A stretch of DNA of 32,971 nucleotides from Gemmatimonadota bacterium (GCA_021298835.1 JAJTHG010000032.1:1-32971), one strand, 5' to 3'. Shown: positions 20,981-29,325, numbered from the stretch's first letter. The notes: generated from the sequence alone by a model not told the origin. Made by a program: numbers and translations.

Positions 20981-23900
20981 ATGTCGCTGCTCCGTGGTGT
21001 CCCCGGCCTCGTCGCCCTCTCGCTCCTCGTCGCGGGCTCGGTCCCTGCCCAGCCGCGACCGGCGCGCCGTGCGGCGCCGGCGCTCCCCGTCGCCGCCCCC
21101 GAGCCGATGACCGGGCTGGATTCCGCCGCCATCCAGGGGATGCGGTGGCGCGAGATCGGGCCCTACCGCGGCGGCCGGTCGGTGGCGGTGGCGGGCTCGG
21201 CCTCCCGGCCGCTCGAGTACTGGATGGGGACCACCGGCGGCGGCGTCTTCAAGACGACCGACGGCGGCATGAGCTGGCGCCCGGTCACCGACCGGTACTT
21301 CGGCGGGACGATCGGCGCGATCGGGGTGGCGGAGTCGAACCCCGACATCGTGTACGTGGGCGGCGGGGAGACGCCGATCCGCGGCAACACCGCACCCGGC
21401 GACGGGCTGTGGAAGACGACGGACGGCGGCCGCACCTGGACCAAGTTGCCGCTGCCGGGAGGCGACAAGCAGCACATCGCGCGCATCCGCGTGCACCCGA
21501 CGAACCCGGACATCGCGTGGATGGGAATCCTGGGCCACGTCTTCGGGCGGAATCCCGAGCGTGGCGTCTTCAAGACGACCGACGGCGGGAAGACGTGGCG
21601 GCAGACGCTGCGGCGCGCGGGGAACGACTCGACCGGCGTGACCGACCTGGTCGTGGATCCCGGTAATCCCGACGTGCTCTACGCCGGCCTGTGGGAGGCG
21701 TGGCGCAACTCGTGGTCGCTCAACTCGGGCGGTCCGGGGAGCGGGATCTTCAAGAGCACCGACGGCGGCGAGACGTGGACGGAGATCACGCGCAACCCGG
21801 GGCTGCCGAAGGGGACGATCGGCAACATCGGGCTCGCGGTGAGCGGGGCGAAGTCGAGCCGGGTGTGGGCGATCCTCGAGGCCGACGGCGAGGACGGCGG
21901 GGTGTACCGCAGCGACGACGCCGGCGCGACGTGGACGAAGCTCAACACCGAGCGCAAGCTGCGGCAGCGCGCGTGGTACTACACGCGCATCTACGCCGAC
22001 CCGAAGGACACCAACCGCGTGTACGTGCTCAACGTCGGCTTCTTCCGCTCGGACGACGGCGGCCGGACGTTCCCGACGGGGATCAGCGTGCCGCACGGTG
22101 ACAACCACGACCTGTGGATCGCGCCGAACGACCCGAACCGCATGGTCGAGGGCAACGACGGCGGCGCGAACGTGAGCTTCACCGGCGGCCGCGCCTGGAC
22201 CGGCCAGCAGTTCGCGACGGCACAGATGTACCACGTGTCGGTGACCAACGACTGGCCGTACCACGTGTGCGGCGCGCAGCAGGACAACAGCACGTACTGC
22301 GCCCCGAGCCGCGCCCCCGGCGGGATCGGTGGCAACCTGTGGTACGACGCGGGCGGCGGCGAGTCGGGCTACGTGACGCCGCACCCGACGAAGCGGGGGC
22401 TCTTCTTCGCCGGCTCGTACGGCGGCCTGCTGACGCGCAAGGAGCGCGAGACGGGCTTCACGCGCAACATCACGGTGTGGCCCGACAACCCGATGGGGTA
22501 CTCGTCGGAGGACATCAAGCACCGCTTCCAGTGGACGTTCCCGATCGTCTTCTCGCCGCACGACCCGAAGGTGCTCTACGCCGGCGGGAGCGAGCTCTGG
22601 CGCTCGACCGACGAAGGGGCGAGCTGGTCGCAGGTGAACGCGACGCCGCTGGTGCGCGCCGACCGGCGCACCATGGGGGCCAGCGGCGGCCCGATCACCA
22701 AGGACCAGACGGGCGTCGAGACCTACGCGACGATCTTCACGTTCGCGGAGTCGCCGGTGACGGCCGGGGTGCTCTGGACGGGGTCCGACGACGGGCAGGT
22801 GAGCGTCTCGCGCGACAACGGCCGGACGTGGCGCGACGTGACGCCGGCCGACCTGGCGCCGGGGCGGGGCCAGGATTTCGCACGGATGTCCATCGTCGAG
22901 CCGTCGCCGTTCGACGCGGGCACGGCGTACCTCGCGGCCAACCGCTTCGGGCTCAACGACTTCGCGCCCTACCTGTACCGGACCACCGACTACGGGGCGA
23001 GCTGGACGCGGATCGACGCGGGCATTCCGCGCACCGAGTTCACGCGCACGGTGCGCGCCGACCCGGTGCGGCGCGGGCTGCTCTACGCGGGCACCGAGCG
23101 CGGCGCGTGGGTCTCGCTCGACGACGGCGCGTCGTGGCGCTCGCTCCGGCTCAACCTGCCGCCGGTACCGGTGCACGACCTCGTGGTGAAGGACGGGGAC
23201 CTGGTCGCCGGCACGCACGGGCGGTCATTCTGGATCCTCGACGACCTGACGCCGCTGCGGCAGGTGACGAAGGCCGCGACGGCGAAGGTGCACCTGTACC
23301 AGCCGCGCGACCCCTACCGGGCGAACTTCGGCGGCGGATTCGGCGAAGGGCGGAGCGGGCCGACCGGGGCCAACCCGCCGGGCGGGGCGGTCTTCCACTA
23401 CCACGCGCCTGCGGCCGGTCTGGCGCTCACGCTCGCGGTGCTCGACTCCGCGGGACGCGTGATCCGCGAGTTCGCCAGCACCAGCGACTCGGCCGCGCGG
23501 GCCGACTCCGTCGCGCGGGCCCGCGCCGCGGCCGCGGCGGCGGGCGACGAGAACCCCTTCGCGGCCGCGATGCGCGCGCCGCGCCTGCCGAACCGCGCGG
23601 GCCACAACACCTACGTGTGGAACCTGCGGTATCCCGACGCGACGAGCTTCGACGGGATGATCCTCTGGGCGGCCGGCACGACCGGCCCGCTCGCCCCACC
23701 GGGCCGCTACCAGGTGCGGCTCGTCGCCGGCGCCGACACGACGGTGCGCCCGTTCCAGCTGCGGCCGGATCCGCGCAGCTCGGCCACGCCGGCCGACTTC
23801 AAGGCGCAGTTCGCGTTCCTGACGACGGTGCGCGACCGCTTCTCGGAGGCGAACGACGCGGTCGCCAAGAGCCGGTTCGTGAAGGGGGCGGTGACGACCC

Positions 23901-24265
23901 GCGCGACGGACGTCGCGGCGGCGGACAGCGCCGAGTTCGGCACCATCGGCCGCCGGCTGGCGCAGCGGCTCGACGCGTCGGAGGGGGAGATCTATCAGGT
24001 GCGGAACCGCTCGGGCCAGGACCCGCTCAACTACCCGATCAAGCTCAACAACAAGATCGGGGCGCTGATGGGGACGGCGGGCCAGGGTGACTACGCGCCG
24101 ACGGCGCAGTCGCGGCAGGTCTTCCAGGAGCTGAGCGCGCGGCTGCAGGGGCAGCTCGACGCGCAGGCGGCGGCACTCGCGGAGGAGCTGCCGAAGCTCA
24201 ACGCGCTGCTCCGCAGGAACGGCAAGCCGCCGATCGAGGTGCCGCGGCCGAAGACGGCGAGCTGA
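20981..24265 (+). CDS. exported VPS10/sortilin-type Asp-box propeller protein
   Basis: A 1094-residue protein with a signal peptide (MSLLRGVPGLVALSLLVAGS, cleavage near AQ) and a large beta-propeller at about residues 55-750. At least nine Asp-box (S/TxDxGxTW) motifs are visible: TTDGGMSW, TTDGGRTW, TTDGGKTW, STDGGETW, SDDAGATW, SDDGGRTF, STDEGASW, SRDNGRTW and TTDYGASW. Residues about 750-1094 are a separate C-terminal region with a beta-rich domain and a helical tail (RLAQRLDASEGEIYQVRN). This is the glycosyl-hydrolase/sortilin-like family abundant in Gemmatimonadota and Bacteroidota. No catalytic residues of a sialidase are obvious, so I treat it as a surface or periplasmic binding protein. 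The frame stays open upstream, but the signal peptide fixes the ATG at 20981. A strong terminator follows. Confidence 0.87.
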   Translation: MSLLRGVPGLVALSLLVAGSVPAQPRPARRAAPALPVAAPEPMTGLDSAAIQGMRWREIGPYRGGRSVAVAGSASRPLEYWMGTTGGGVFKTTDGGMSWRPVTDRYFGGTIGAIGVAESNPDIVYVGGGETPIRGNTAPGDGLWKTTDGGRTWTKLPLPGGDKQHIARIRVHPTNPDIAWMGILGHVFGRNPERGVFKTTDGGKTWRQTLRRAGNDSTGVTDLVVDPGNPDVLYAGLWEAWRNSWSLNSGGPGSGIFKSTDGGETWTEITRNPGLPKGTIGNIGLAVSGAKSSRVWAILEADGEDGGVYRSDDAGATWTKLNTERKLRQRAWYYTRIYADPKDTNRVYVLNVGFFRSDDGGRTFPTGISVPHGDNHDLWIAPNDPNRMVEGNDGGANVSFTGGRAWTGQQFATAQMYHVSVTNDWPYHVCGAQQDNSTYCAPSRAPGGIGGNLWYDAGGGESGYVTPHPTKRGLFFAGSYGGLLTRKERETGFTRNITVWPDNPMGYSSEDIKHRFQWTFPIVFSPHDPKVLYAGGSELWRSTDEGASWSQVNATPLVRADRRTMGASGGPITKDQTGVETYATIFTFAESPVTAGVLWTGSDDGQVSVSRDNGRTWRDVTPADLAPGRGQDFARMSIVEPSPFDAGTAYLAANRFGLNDFAPYLYRTTDYGASWTRIDAGIPRTEFTRTVRADPVRRGLLYAGTERGAWVSLDDGASWRSLRLNLPPVPVHDLVVKDGDLVAGTHGRSFWILDDLTPLRQVTKAATAKVHLYQPRDPYRANFGGGFGEGRSGPTGANPPGGAVFHYHAPAAGLALTLAVLDSAGRVIREFASTSDSAARADSVARARAAAAAAGDENPFAAAMRAPRLPNRAGHNTYVWNLRYPDATSFDGMILWAAGTTGPLAPPGRYQVRLVAGADTTVRPFQLRPDPRSSATPADFKAQFAFLTTVRDRFSEANDAVAKSRFVKGAVTTRATDVAAADSAEFGTIGRRLAQRLDASEGEIYQVRNRSGQDPLNYPIKLNNKIGALMGTAGQGDYAPTAQSRQVFQELSARLQGQLDAQAAALAEELPKLNALLRRNGKPPIEVPRPKTAS

Positions 24266-24278
24266 CGGGCCGGGCCTC

Positions 24279-24315
24279 CGCGCGCCCCGCGTCCCCCCGG
24301 GACGCGGGGCGCGCG
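24279..24315 (+). terminator. 17-bp perfect terminator hairpin
   Basis: Bases 24279-24295 and 24299-24315 form an uninterrupted 17-bp GC-rich stem closed by a CCC loop, 13 bases after the propeller gene's stop. Only CGTTA follows, so there is no T-run, as is common in GC-rich genomes. Confidence 0.8.
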
Positions 24316-24331
24316 CGTTAGGAGGCACCTA

Positions 24332-24403
24332 TCAATTGGAATAGACGAAACATCGCTTGTGTCAATGCATTGTCCCAAGCGATGCTTCAGCCATTCCAAT
24401 TGA
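24332..24403. promoter_or_regulatory. 72-base near-perfect palindrome before carbonic anhydrase
   Basis: All arms share one centre (between 24367 and 24368): TCAATTGGAAT (24332-24342) with ATTCCAATTGA (24393-24403), CATCGCTTG (24351-24359) with CAAGCGATG (24376-24384), and the self-complementary CAATGCATTG (24363-24372). Thirty of the 36 half-positions pair. The element is 43 percent GC (31 of 72), far below its surroundings, and GGAGG and CCTCC flank it at 24321 and 24411. It lies between the propeller terminator and the carbonic anhydrase ribosome binding site (GAGGA, 24416-24420). It could be a long RNA hairpin in the leader, a multi-site operator, or a small mobile repeat such as a MITE. 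It carries no gene. Confidence 0.85.
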
Positions 24404-24428
24404 CATCCTACCTCCGAGGAACCCCCCG

Positions 24429-25163
24429 ATGCCGTTCGTCCTCCCGACGCTCGACGCCCCGACCAGCCGCCGCGACCTCCTGCGGACCGCCGCGACGACC
24501 GCCGCCGCCGTCGCCGGTGCCGCGACCGTCCTCGGCGCGCCCCGGTCGCTCCTCGCCGCCGAGGCCGGCGCCGAGGCGCGCTACTTCCCCGAGGTGCAGA
24601 CCCCCGACGAGGCGATCCAGCGCCTGATGGAGGGCAACAAGCGCTTCGTCGCCGGGAACATCCAGGCCCCGAACCGCAACATGGCGCGCCTCAGGGAGGT
24701 CGCCGGCGGCCAGCGCCCGTTCGCCGCGTTCCTCGGCTGCGCCGACAGTCGCGTGCCGGTCGAGATCGTCTTCGACCAGGGCTTCGGCGACATCTTCGTG
24801 ACCCGCATCGCCGGCAACGTCGCCGACCCCGCGATCATCGGGTCGCTCGAGTTCGGCACGCTGGTGCTGGGTGCCAAGGTGCTCTGCGTCCTCGGCCACA
24901 CCAAGTGCGGGGCGGTGGACGCGACGATCAAGGGTCAGGAGGTGCCGGGGCAGATCTCGACGCTCTACCAGCACATCCGCCGCGCCGCCAAGGAGGCGAA
25001 GGGCGACCTGAACGCGGCGATCCGGCGCAACGTGCAGGTCCAGGCCGAGATCCTCGAGGAGGCCTCGCCGGTCCTCGCGAAGCTGATGCGCGAGGGGAAG
25101 CTCAAGGTCGTCGGCGGCGTCTACGACCTCGACTCCGGCGTCGTCACGATGGTCGACGTCTGA
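24429..25163 (+). CDS. Tat-exported beta-carbonic anhydrase
   Basis: It interconverts CO2 and bicarbonate with a zinc ion. The 244-residue precursor begins with a twin-arginine signal: SRRDLLR (13-19), a hydrophobic core TTAAAVAGAATVLG and an Ala-rich cleavage region, so the folded enzyme is exported to the periplasm. The mature part has the beta-class ligands Cys104 and Asp106 with Arg108 (GCADSR), His157 and Cys160 (LGHTKCGAV), and EGNKRFVAGN before them. The ATG has GAGGA eight bases upstream. Its leader shares two short motifs with the band-7 gene: AATGCRTTGT at the centre of an inverted repeat, and GAGGAACCCYCCGATGC over the start. Two stem-loops follow the stop. Confidence 0.94.
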   Translation: MPFVLPTLDAPTSRRDLLRTAATTAAAVAGAATVLGAPRSLLAAEAGAEARYFPEVQTPDEAIQRLMEGNKRFVAGNIQAPNRNMARLREVAGGQRPFAAFLGCADSRVPVEIVFDQGFGDIFVTRIAGNVADPAIIGSLEFGTLVLGAKVLCVLGHTKCGAVDATIKGQEVPGQISTLYQHIRRAAKEAKGDLNAAIRRNVQVQAEILEEASPVLAKLMREGKLKVVGGVYDLDSGVVTMVDV

Positions 25164-25174
25164 CCGCACAGGCC

Positions 25175-25195
25175 GCGGGGCCCGAGCGGCCCCGC
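25175..25195. terminator. stem-loop 3' of carbonic anhydrase
   Basis: GCGGGGCC (25175-25182) and GGCCCCGC (25188-25195) form an 8-bp stem with a 5-base loop, 11 bases after the carbonic anhydrase stop. It is the first of two stem-loops between convergent genes. Confidence 0.6.
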
Positions 25196-25201
25196 GCCCC
25201 T

Positions 25202-25231
25202 GCCGCCGCACCGGTCGGCCGGTGCGGCGGC
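25202..25231. terminator. 13-bp perfect hairpin between convergent genes
   Basis: GCCGCCGCACCGG (25202-25214), loop TCGG, CCGGTGCGGCGGC (25219-25231). It ends nine bases before the fabI stop and can stop transcripts from either side. It has no T-run. Confidence 0.75.
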
Positions 25232-25240
25232 ACGACGTCG

Positions 25241-26161
25241 TCAGCCGGCGGTGCCGGCGACGACGTCGGACCACCCCGCGACCGCCATGCCCATCGCGTG
25301 GTAGCCCTTGTCCACGTACAGCGTGTGCCCGGTGATGGCGCTCGCCAGCGGCGACGACAGGAAGGCCGCGGCCTGCCCGACTTCCATCGCCGAGAGTTCC
25401 TCGGGGAGCGGTGCGTTCGCCTTGCAGTACTGCACCATGCGATCGATGATGCCGATCGCGCTCGCGGCGCGCGACGCGTACGGACCGGCGCTGATCGTGT
25501 TCACCCGCACGCCCCACGCGCGGCCGGCCTCGAAGGCGAGCGTGCGGGTGTCGCTCTCGAGCGCGGCCTTGGCGGACGACATGCCGCCGCCGTAGCCGGG
25601 AATCGCCCGCTCGCTCGCCATGTAGGTGAGCGAGACCAGCGACCCGCCCGATCGCATCAGCGGCCCGAGGCGCTGGAGCATCGAGACCATCGAGTAGGCG
25701 CTGGCACTGACCGCGGCGAGGTAGCCGCCGCGCGAGACCTCGAGGAGGGGCTTCTTGACCTCGGGTCCGTTGGCGAGCGAATGGACGACGATGTCGAGGG
25801 GCCGCTCGCCGAAGTCGGCGACCAACTGCGCCGCCAGTCCGCCGATCGAGAAGTCGCCGGTGTCCTTGTACCGCTTGCTCTCCCGCAACTCCGCCGGGGC
25901 ATCGTCGAGGGTGTCGAAGACGGCGTCCAAGGGGTAGATGCGCTCGAACTCGAGCAGCGAGCCGTCGGGCATGCGGCGCGACGCGTCGATCTTGCCGCGC
26001 TCGAGAAGGTTGCGGAAGATCGTCAGCGCCGGCGGCCAGGTGGCCACGGAGACCGACGCCCCCGCCATGGCGAGACACTTCGCGATCGCGAAGCCGAACC
26101 CGCCGTCGTCGGCGACGCCCGCCACAAGGGCGCGCTTGCCTGCAAGGTTGATGGGAAGCAT
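25241..26161 (-). CDS. fabI: plant-type enoyl-[acyl-carrier-protein] reductase
   Basis: It reduces trans-2-enoyl-ACP with NADH in the last step of each fatty-acid elongation round. The 306-residue protein is longer than E. coli FabI because of an insertion at about residues 50-105 ([13 protein letters not shown] ... [10 protein letters not shown]), the mark of plant and algal plastid enzymes. [20 protein letters not shown] matches the plastid N-terminal core. Active-site residues are Tyr180 and Tyr190 with Lys198 in [17 protein letters not shown], which matches the plant motif almost exactly. [13 protein letters not shown] is the substrate-binding loop. The ATG at 26161 is 15 bases from the divergent PLD gene's start, and no Shine-Dalgarno is visible, so its promoter must lie inside the neighbour's coding region or the start region is compact. 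Triclosan sensitivity cannot be judged. Confidence 0.95.
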   Translation of the reverse strand: MLPINLAGKRALVAGVADDGGFGFAIAKCLAMAGASVSVATWPPALTIFRNLLERGKIDASRRMPDGSLLEFERIYPLDAVFDTLDDAPAELRESKRYKDTGDFSIGGLAAQLVADFGERPLDIVVHSLANGPEVKKPLLEVSRGGYLAAVSASAYSMVSMLQRLGPLMRSGGSLVSLTYMASERAIPGYGGGMSSAKAALESDTRTLAFEAGRAWGVRVNTISAGPYASRAASAIGIIDRMVQYCKANAPLPEELSAMEVGQAAAFLSSPLASAITGHTLYVDKGYHAMGMAVAGWSDVVAGTAG

Positions 26162-26176
26162 AGCTTGGAAGATCGC

Positions 26177-27358
26177 ATGTCCTCGCCTTCCGCGCCAATC
26201 ACCTCCCGGGTCGTGCTCGCCGATCCCGCCGCGCCGACGTTCACGCGCGGGCTCTGGCGCATCGCCGGCGCGCAGGTGACGTGCGGCAACGCCGTCACGC
26301 TCCTCGACAGCGACGCGACCATCGAGGCGATGCTCGCCGACATCGCGGCGGCGCAGCAGCGCGTGGTGCTCGAGATGTACATCTTCCGCGGCGACGCTCT
26401 GGGGCGCCGGATGACCGACGCGCTCGTCGCCGCCGCCCAGCGTGGCGTGCAGGTGCAGGTGCTCGCGGACTGGTTCGGCAGCCGGGGCTCGGGCACCGGG
26501 GCGCAGTTCGCGCGCCTGCGCACGGCCGGTGCGGACGTCCGCCAGTTCAGCCCGCCCGGGTTCCGCCCGTGGCTCGGCGCGCTCCCCCGCGACCACCGCA
26601 AGGTGCTCGTCTGCGATGCGCACGTCGGGATGACCGGCGGCGTGAACCTCGGCGACGAGTGGACGAGCCGCTTCGGCCGTCGGCGCGCAGCGTGGCGCGA
26701 CACGGCGATCCGTTTCGTGGGCCCGGCCGCGCTCGACCTGCAGCGCGCCTTCGAGGGCATGTGGGGCCGAACGGTCGGTACCGGACCGTCCCGGGCCGAA
26801 CGCCGGCGGCAGCGCCGGCTCGTGCGTCCCGCGCGCAATGCGGAACTCGGTCCCGACGCGGCCCCGGCGCTCGTGGGGATCATCGAGGGCGAGCCCGGAC
26901 GGTTCCGCATCTCGCGCGCGCTGCAGTACCAGTCGGTCGCCGCCGAGCGCTCGATCTGGATCGCCTCGGCGTACTTCGTGCCCGGGGGGGCCGAGCTCGA
27001 GGCGCTGGCCGGCGCCGCGCGCGACGGCGTGGACGTGCGCCTGCTCGTGCCGTCGTCGTACGACCACCCGTGGATCCGCCGGATGACGCGCCGTCGCTAC
27101 CGGCGGCTGCTCGAGAACGGCGTGCGCATCTGGGAGTGGCGCGGCGAGATGATGCACGCCAAGTCGTCGGTGACGGACGGGCACGTGGTGTGCGTGGGCT
27201 CGACCGACTTCAACCCGCTGGGGCTCGCCATCAACTACGAGCTCGATGCGATCGTGCTCGACACGGCGGTCGGGGCGGCGGCGGAGGCGATCTTCCTGGC
27301 CGATCTGGCGTCGTCCACCGAGATCACGCTGCGGTCACGCGAGGCGCGGGATGCCTGA
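26177..27358 (+). CDS. phospholipase D family / cardiolipin-synthase-like
   Basis: PLD-superfamily enzymes use two HKD motifs to cleave or transfer phosphatidyl groups; bacterial ClsB-type members make cardiolipin. The 393-residue protein has both motifs: His140, Lys142, Asp147 (HRKVLVCD) and His327, Lys329, Asp334 (HAKSSVTD), each followed by a GG/GS and N segment ([18 protein letters not shown]). No transmembrane segment is present, unlike classical ClsA, so it is peripheral. The start at 26177 has GGAAG five bases upstream. It overlaps the porin gene by eight bases at its 3' end, so they are cotranscribed. An alternative is a general PLD phosphodiesterase without cardiolipin activity. Confidence 0.88.
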   Translation: MSSPSAPITSRVVLADPAAPTFTRGLWRIAGAQVTCGNAVTLLDSDATIEAMLADIAAAQQRVVLEMYIFRGDALGRRMTDALVAAAQRGVQVQVLADWFGSRGSGTGAQFARLRTAGADVRQFSPPGFRPWLGALPRDHRKVLVCDAHVGMTGGVNLGDEWTSRFGRRRAAWRDTAIRFVGPAALDLQRAFEGMWGRTVGTGPSRAERRRQRRLVRPARNAELGPDAAPALVGIIEGEPGRFRISRALQYQSVAAERSIWIASAYFVPGGAELEALAGAARDGVDVRLLVPSSYDHPWIRRMTRRRYRRLLENGVRIWEWRGEMMHAKSSVTDGHVVCVGSTDFNPLGLAINYELDAIVLDTAVGAAAEAIFLADLASSTEITLRSREARDA

Positions 27359-28610
27359 CGCGATCACGGGTTTCGCGCGCGTGCCCCGATCCCTGGCAGG
27401 CCTCGCCGCGCTGTGCCTCGCTGCTGCTCCGCTCGCTGCTGCTCCGCTCGCTGCTGCTCCGCTCGCTGCTGCTCCGCTCGCCGCGCAGGACACCGACGAC
27501 GATCGCGTCTCCTCGGCCTCCGGCGCGCGGCTGACGATCGGGGGGTTCCTGCAGGCGGACGGCCGGGTCGTGGTCGGGGACGACCGCGCCTCGGGTCCGC
27601 TGCTGCGCCGCGCACGGCTGATCTTCGACGCCACCGGCGAACGCGGCTTCCGGCTGCGGCTGCAGCCCGACTTCGGGCAGGGGCGCGTGCTCATCCAGGA
27701 CGCCTTCATCGGCTGGCGCGGCGACGGGCGCGACCTGCGCGTCGGCCGCTTCCGTCCGACCTTCGGCGGCGAGCGCACTCGCGGGTCCGCGACGCTCCTC
27801 TTCCCCGAGCGCGGCCTCGTCAACACCCTCATGCCCGCGCGCTCCACCGGGGCGCAGGCGACGTTCGGTTCGGCGCGCGGAGGCGTCGTCGTCGGCGCCT
27901 TCCGGACGCCGCTGGGCGACGACGCCCGCACGGTGGACACCGACGGCGACCTCGCGATCGCGCCGCCGCCGACCACCGAGGGACTGCTGCGGCTGCAGGG
28001 GACGATCGGCCGGACGGCGACGCCGAGCGGCCTCGCGTGGCACGTCGCGGTGCTGGGCGGCTCGGCGCAGGGCCGCCGCACCGACGGCACGGGCCCGGCG
28101 CGGCTGCTGACGGTGGGCCAGCGGCCGATCTTCGCGTACGCGACCGACGGGCCGGACCCGGCGGTGGCCTCGGGCCGCCGCTGGCGCGCGGCGGCCGGGG
28201 TGGAACACGTCTCGCGCCGGGATGCCTGGCACGTCGAGGCGATCGGCGCCGAGGACGGCGTCCGGAACGCCGCGTTCGGCCAGGCCTCGTTGCTGCACGG
28301 GGGCTTCGGCGCGGCGTGGTCGCGCGTCTGGCGCGGAACGCGCGCGGGCGACTACACGATCGTCCCTGCCGACGCGCGCGGCGCGATCGAGGCCGGCCTG
28401 CGCGGTGGCGGGGTCTGGGTGGATCGCGACGCGCTGGGGCGCTTCGCGGCGCCGGGGTCGTCCGGCCGAGCGATCGGGCTCGGCGCGGCGCTCTCGTGGC
28501 TGCCTGCGGTCACGACGCGTCTGGCACTGTCGTACGACGTGACGATCGAGGATCGCGGGGCGAACCGGATCGAGCACGCGATCATCCTACGGGTGCAGCA
28601 GGGGTTCTGA
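27351..28610 (+). CDS. OprO/OprP-like outer-membrane porin
   Basis: A 419-residue exported beta-barrel. The signal peptide contains four exact 15-base repeats (LAAAP) and ends near LAAQD. The barrel core has RRARLIFDATGERGFRLRLQ, VLIQDAFIGW, LRVGRFRPTFGGERTRG, ERGLVNTLMPARSTGAQ and a last strand ending HAIILRVQQGF, with the terminal Phe typical of outer-membrane proteins. RVGRFRPTFG and ERGLVNTLMPAR match the phosphate-selective porin O/P family pattern. The ATG at 27351 has GAGG six bases upstream and overlaps the PLD gene. Phosphate or pyrophosphate uptake is the family role; the substrate is inference. The gene is convergent with the TetR gene. Confidence 0.85.
   Translation: MPDAITGFARVPRSLAGLAALCLAAAPLAAAPLAAAPLAAAPLAAQDTDDDRVSSASGARLTIGGFLQADGRVVVGDDRASGPLLRRARLIFDATGERGFRLRLQPDFGQGRVLIQDAFIGWRGDGRDLRVGRFRPTFGGERTRGSATLLFPERGLVNTLMPARSTGAQATFGSARGGVVVGAFRTPLGDDARTVDTDGDLAIAPPPTTEGLLRLQGTIGRTATPSGLAWHVAVLGGSAQGRRTDGTGPARLLTVGQRPIFAYATDGPDPAVASGRRWRAAAGVEHVSRRDAWHVEAIGAEDGVRNAAFGQASLLHGGFGAAWSRVWRGTRAGDYTIVPADARGAIEAGLRGGGVWVDRDALGRFAAPGSSGRAIGLGAALSWLPAVTTRLALSYDVTIEDRGANRIEHAIILRVQQGF
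27417..27476 (+). repeat. four 15-base tandem repeats in the porin signal peptide
   Basis: CTCGCTGCTGCTCCG occurs four times in a row with no mismatch, encoding LAAAP units of the signal-peptide core, followed by a partial fifth copy (CTCGC). Confidence 0.95.
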
Positions 28611-28623
28611 GGCCGCGCCGGCG

Positions 28624-28658
28624 GCGCTGCCCGCGCTGGCCGCGCTGCCCGCGCTGGC
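28624..28658. repeat. 9-base tandem repeats between convergent porin and TetR genes
   Basis: Two exact 17-base copies of GCGCTGCCCGCGCTGGC, one base apart, are themselves built from four 9-base units (GCGCTGSCS). They fill most of the 57 bases between the two stop codons. Slippage-prone filler is likely. Confidence 0.6.
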
Positions 28659-28667
28659 GGCAACCCG

Positions 28668-29270
28668 TCAGCGCGTCGCCGCGTCGAGGAGCGTTTCCGC
28701 CGCTGCGGCGACGCGCCGCCCCGCGTTCGCCGGCCCGAACATCCGCGACGCGCCGAACGCACCGTCGGTGAGCAGCAGCAACTGGTCAGCCACGGCCGCC
28801 GGGTCGCTCGCGCCGGCTGCGCGGGCCAGCCGGCGGAAGCGTTCGCGCAGGGTCGTCTTGTGGCGCTTCGCCACCTCGTGGGCCCGCGTGCCGGGCTCGG
28901 GGAACTCCGCGGCGGCCAACAGGAAGGGGCACCCCAGGCACTGCGGCGATGCGACGAGCTTCTCGAGCCCGCGGAAGAACCCGGCGAGCTGCGCGCGCGG
29001 CTCGCGGTCCGGGCCGCCCATCCACCCGCTCGCCACCGCCCAGAACTGCGCGTCCACCCGCTCGAGCCAGGCGGCGATCAGGTCGTCCTTCGAGGGGAAG
29101 TGGCGGTAGAGCGTCATCTTCGCTACCCCCGATTCCTTCACGATGCGGTCCACCCCCACGGCGGCGAAGCCGTGGCGGAAGAACAGCGGTCCGGCGACGT
29201 CGAGCAGCTTCTCCGCCGAGGCCGCCAACGGCGGGACGCCGGACGGTGCGGATCCCAGAGGCTCGGCCAT
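28668..29270 (-). CDS. TetR-family transcriptional repressor
   Basis: A 200-residue TetR protein. The N-terminal helix-turn-helix is GPLFFRHGFAAVGVDRIVKE and SGVAKMTLYRHFPSKDDLIAAWL, a textbook match including TLYRHFPSK. The C-terminal ligand domain contains CLGCPF (Cys at both ends of the segment) and ends AETLLDAATR, so a thiol-reactive or electrophilic ligand is conceivable. It is divergent from the F420-reductase-like gene; a 50-base operator/promoter region lies between them. Its own -10 box (TATCGT) ends five bases before the ATG, so its mRNA may be leaderless and autorepressed. TetR repressors of this kind commonly control a neighbouring oxidoreductase or an efflux pump; here the first is directly next to it. 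Confidence 0.92.
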   Translation of the reverse strand: MAEPLGSAPSGVPPLAASAEKLLDVAGPLFFRHGFAAVGVDRIVKESGVAKMTLYRHFPSKDDLIAAWLERVDAQFWAVASGWMGGPDREPRAQLAGFFRGLEKLVASPQCLGCPFLLAAAEFPEPGTRAHEVAKRHKTTLRERFRRLARAAGASDPAAVADQLLLLTDGAFGASRMFGPANAGRRVAAAAETLLDAATR

Positions 29271-29275
29271 GGCTG

Positions 29276-29325
29276 ACGATACGATACAGAGCGGTCTTGC
29301 GTCAAGAAAGACAGGTCTGTATCGT
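29276..29325. promoter_or_regulatory. TetR operator with overlapping divergent promoters
   Basis: Inverted repeat ACGATACAGA (29281-29290) and TCTGTATCGT (29316-29325), with inner GTCTT (29294-29298) and AAGAC (29308-29312), all centred at 29303. Plus strand: TTGCGT (29297-29302), 17 bases, TATCGT (29320-29325) is a good -35/-10 pair toward the oxidoreductase. Minus strand: TTGACG (29305-29300), 18 bases, TATCGT (29281-29276) points to the tetR gene. AGACAGGTCT (29310-29319) resembles known TetR half-sites. A bound repressor would cover both promoters. Confidence 0.75.

Noticed and set aside
20813..23218. Long minus-strand extension upstream of the flippase-like gene, opposite the propeller gene
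   Set aside because: The extension has no signal or recognisable domain and is antisense to the Asp-box motifs. The real membrane protein starts at GTG 20812.
20981..24265. Propeller protein as a true glycosyl hydrolase/sialidase
   Set aside because: Asp-box motifs are structural; I see no arginine triad or FRIP motif of sialidases, so an enzymatic label is not supported.
24332..24403. Palindrome as a plain intrinsic terminator for the propeller gene
   Set aside because: A 17-bp GC-rich terminator already lies just upstream (24279-24315), and the palindrome is AT-rich, without a T-run, and close to the next start codon.
28611..28667. Repetitive GC-rich sequence as a small RNA or gene
   Set aside because: It consists of 9-base units between two stop codons; there is no start, promoter or stable unique fold to support a gene.
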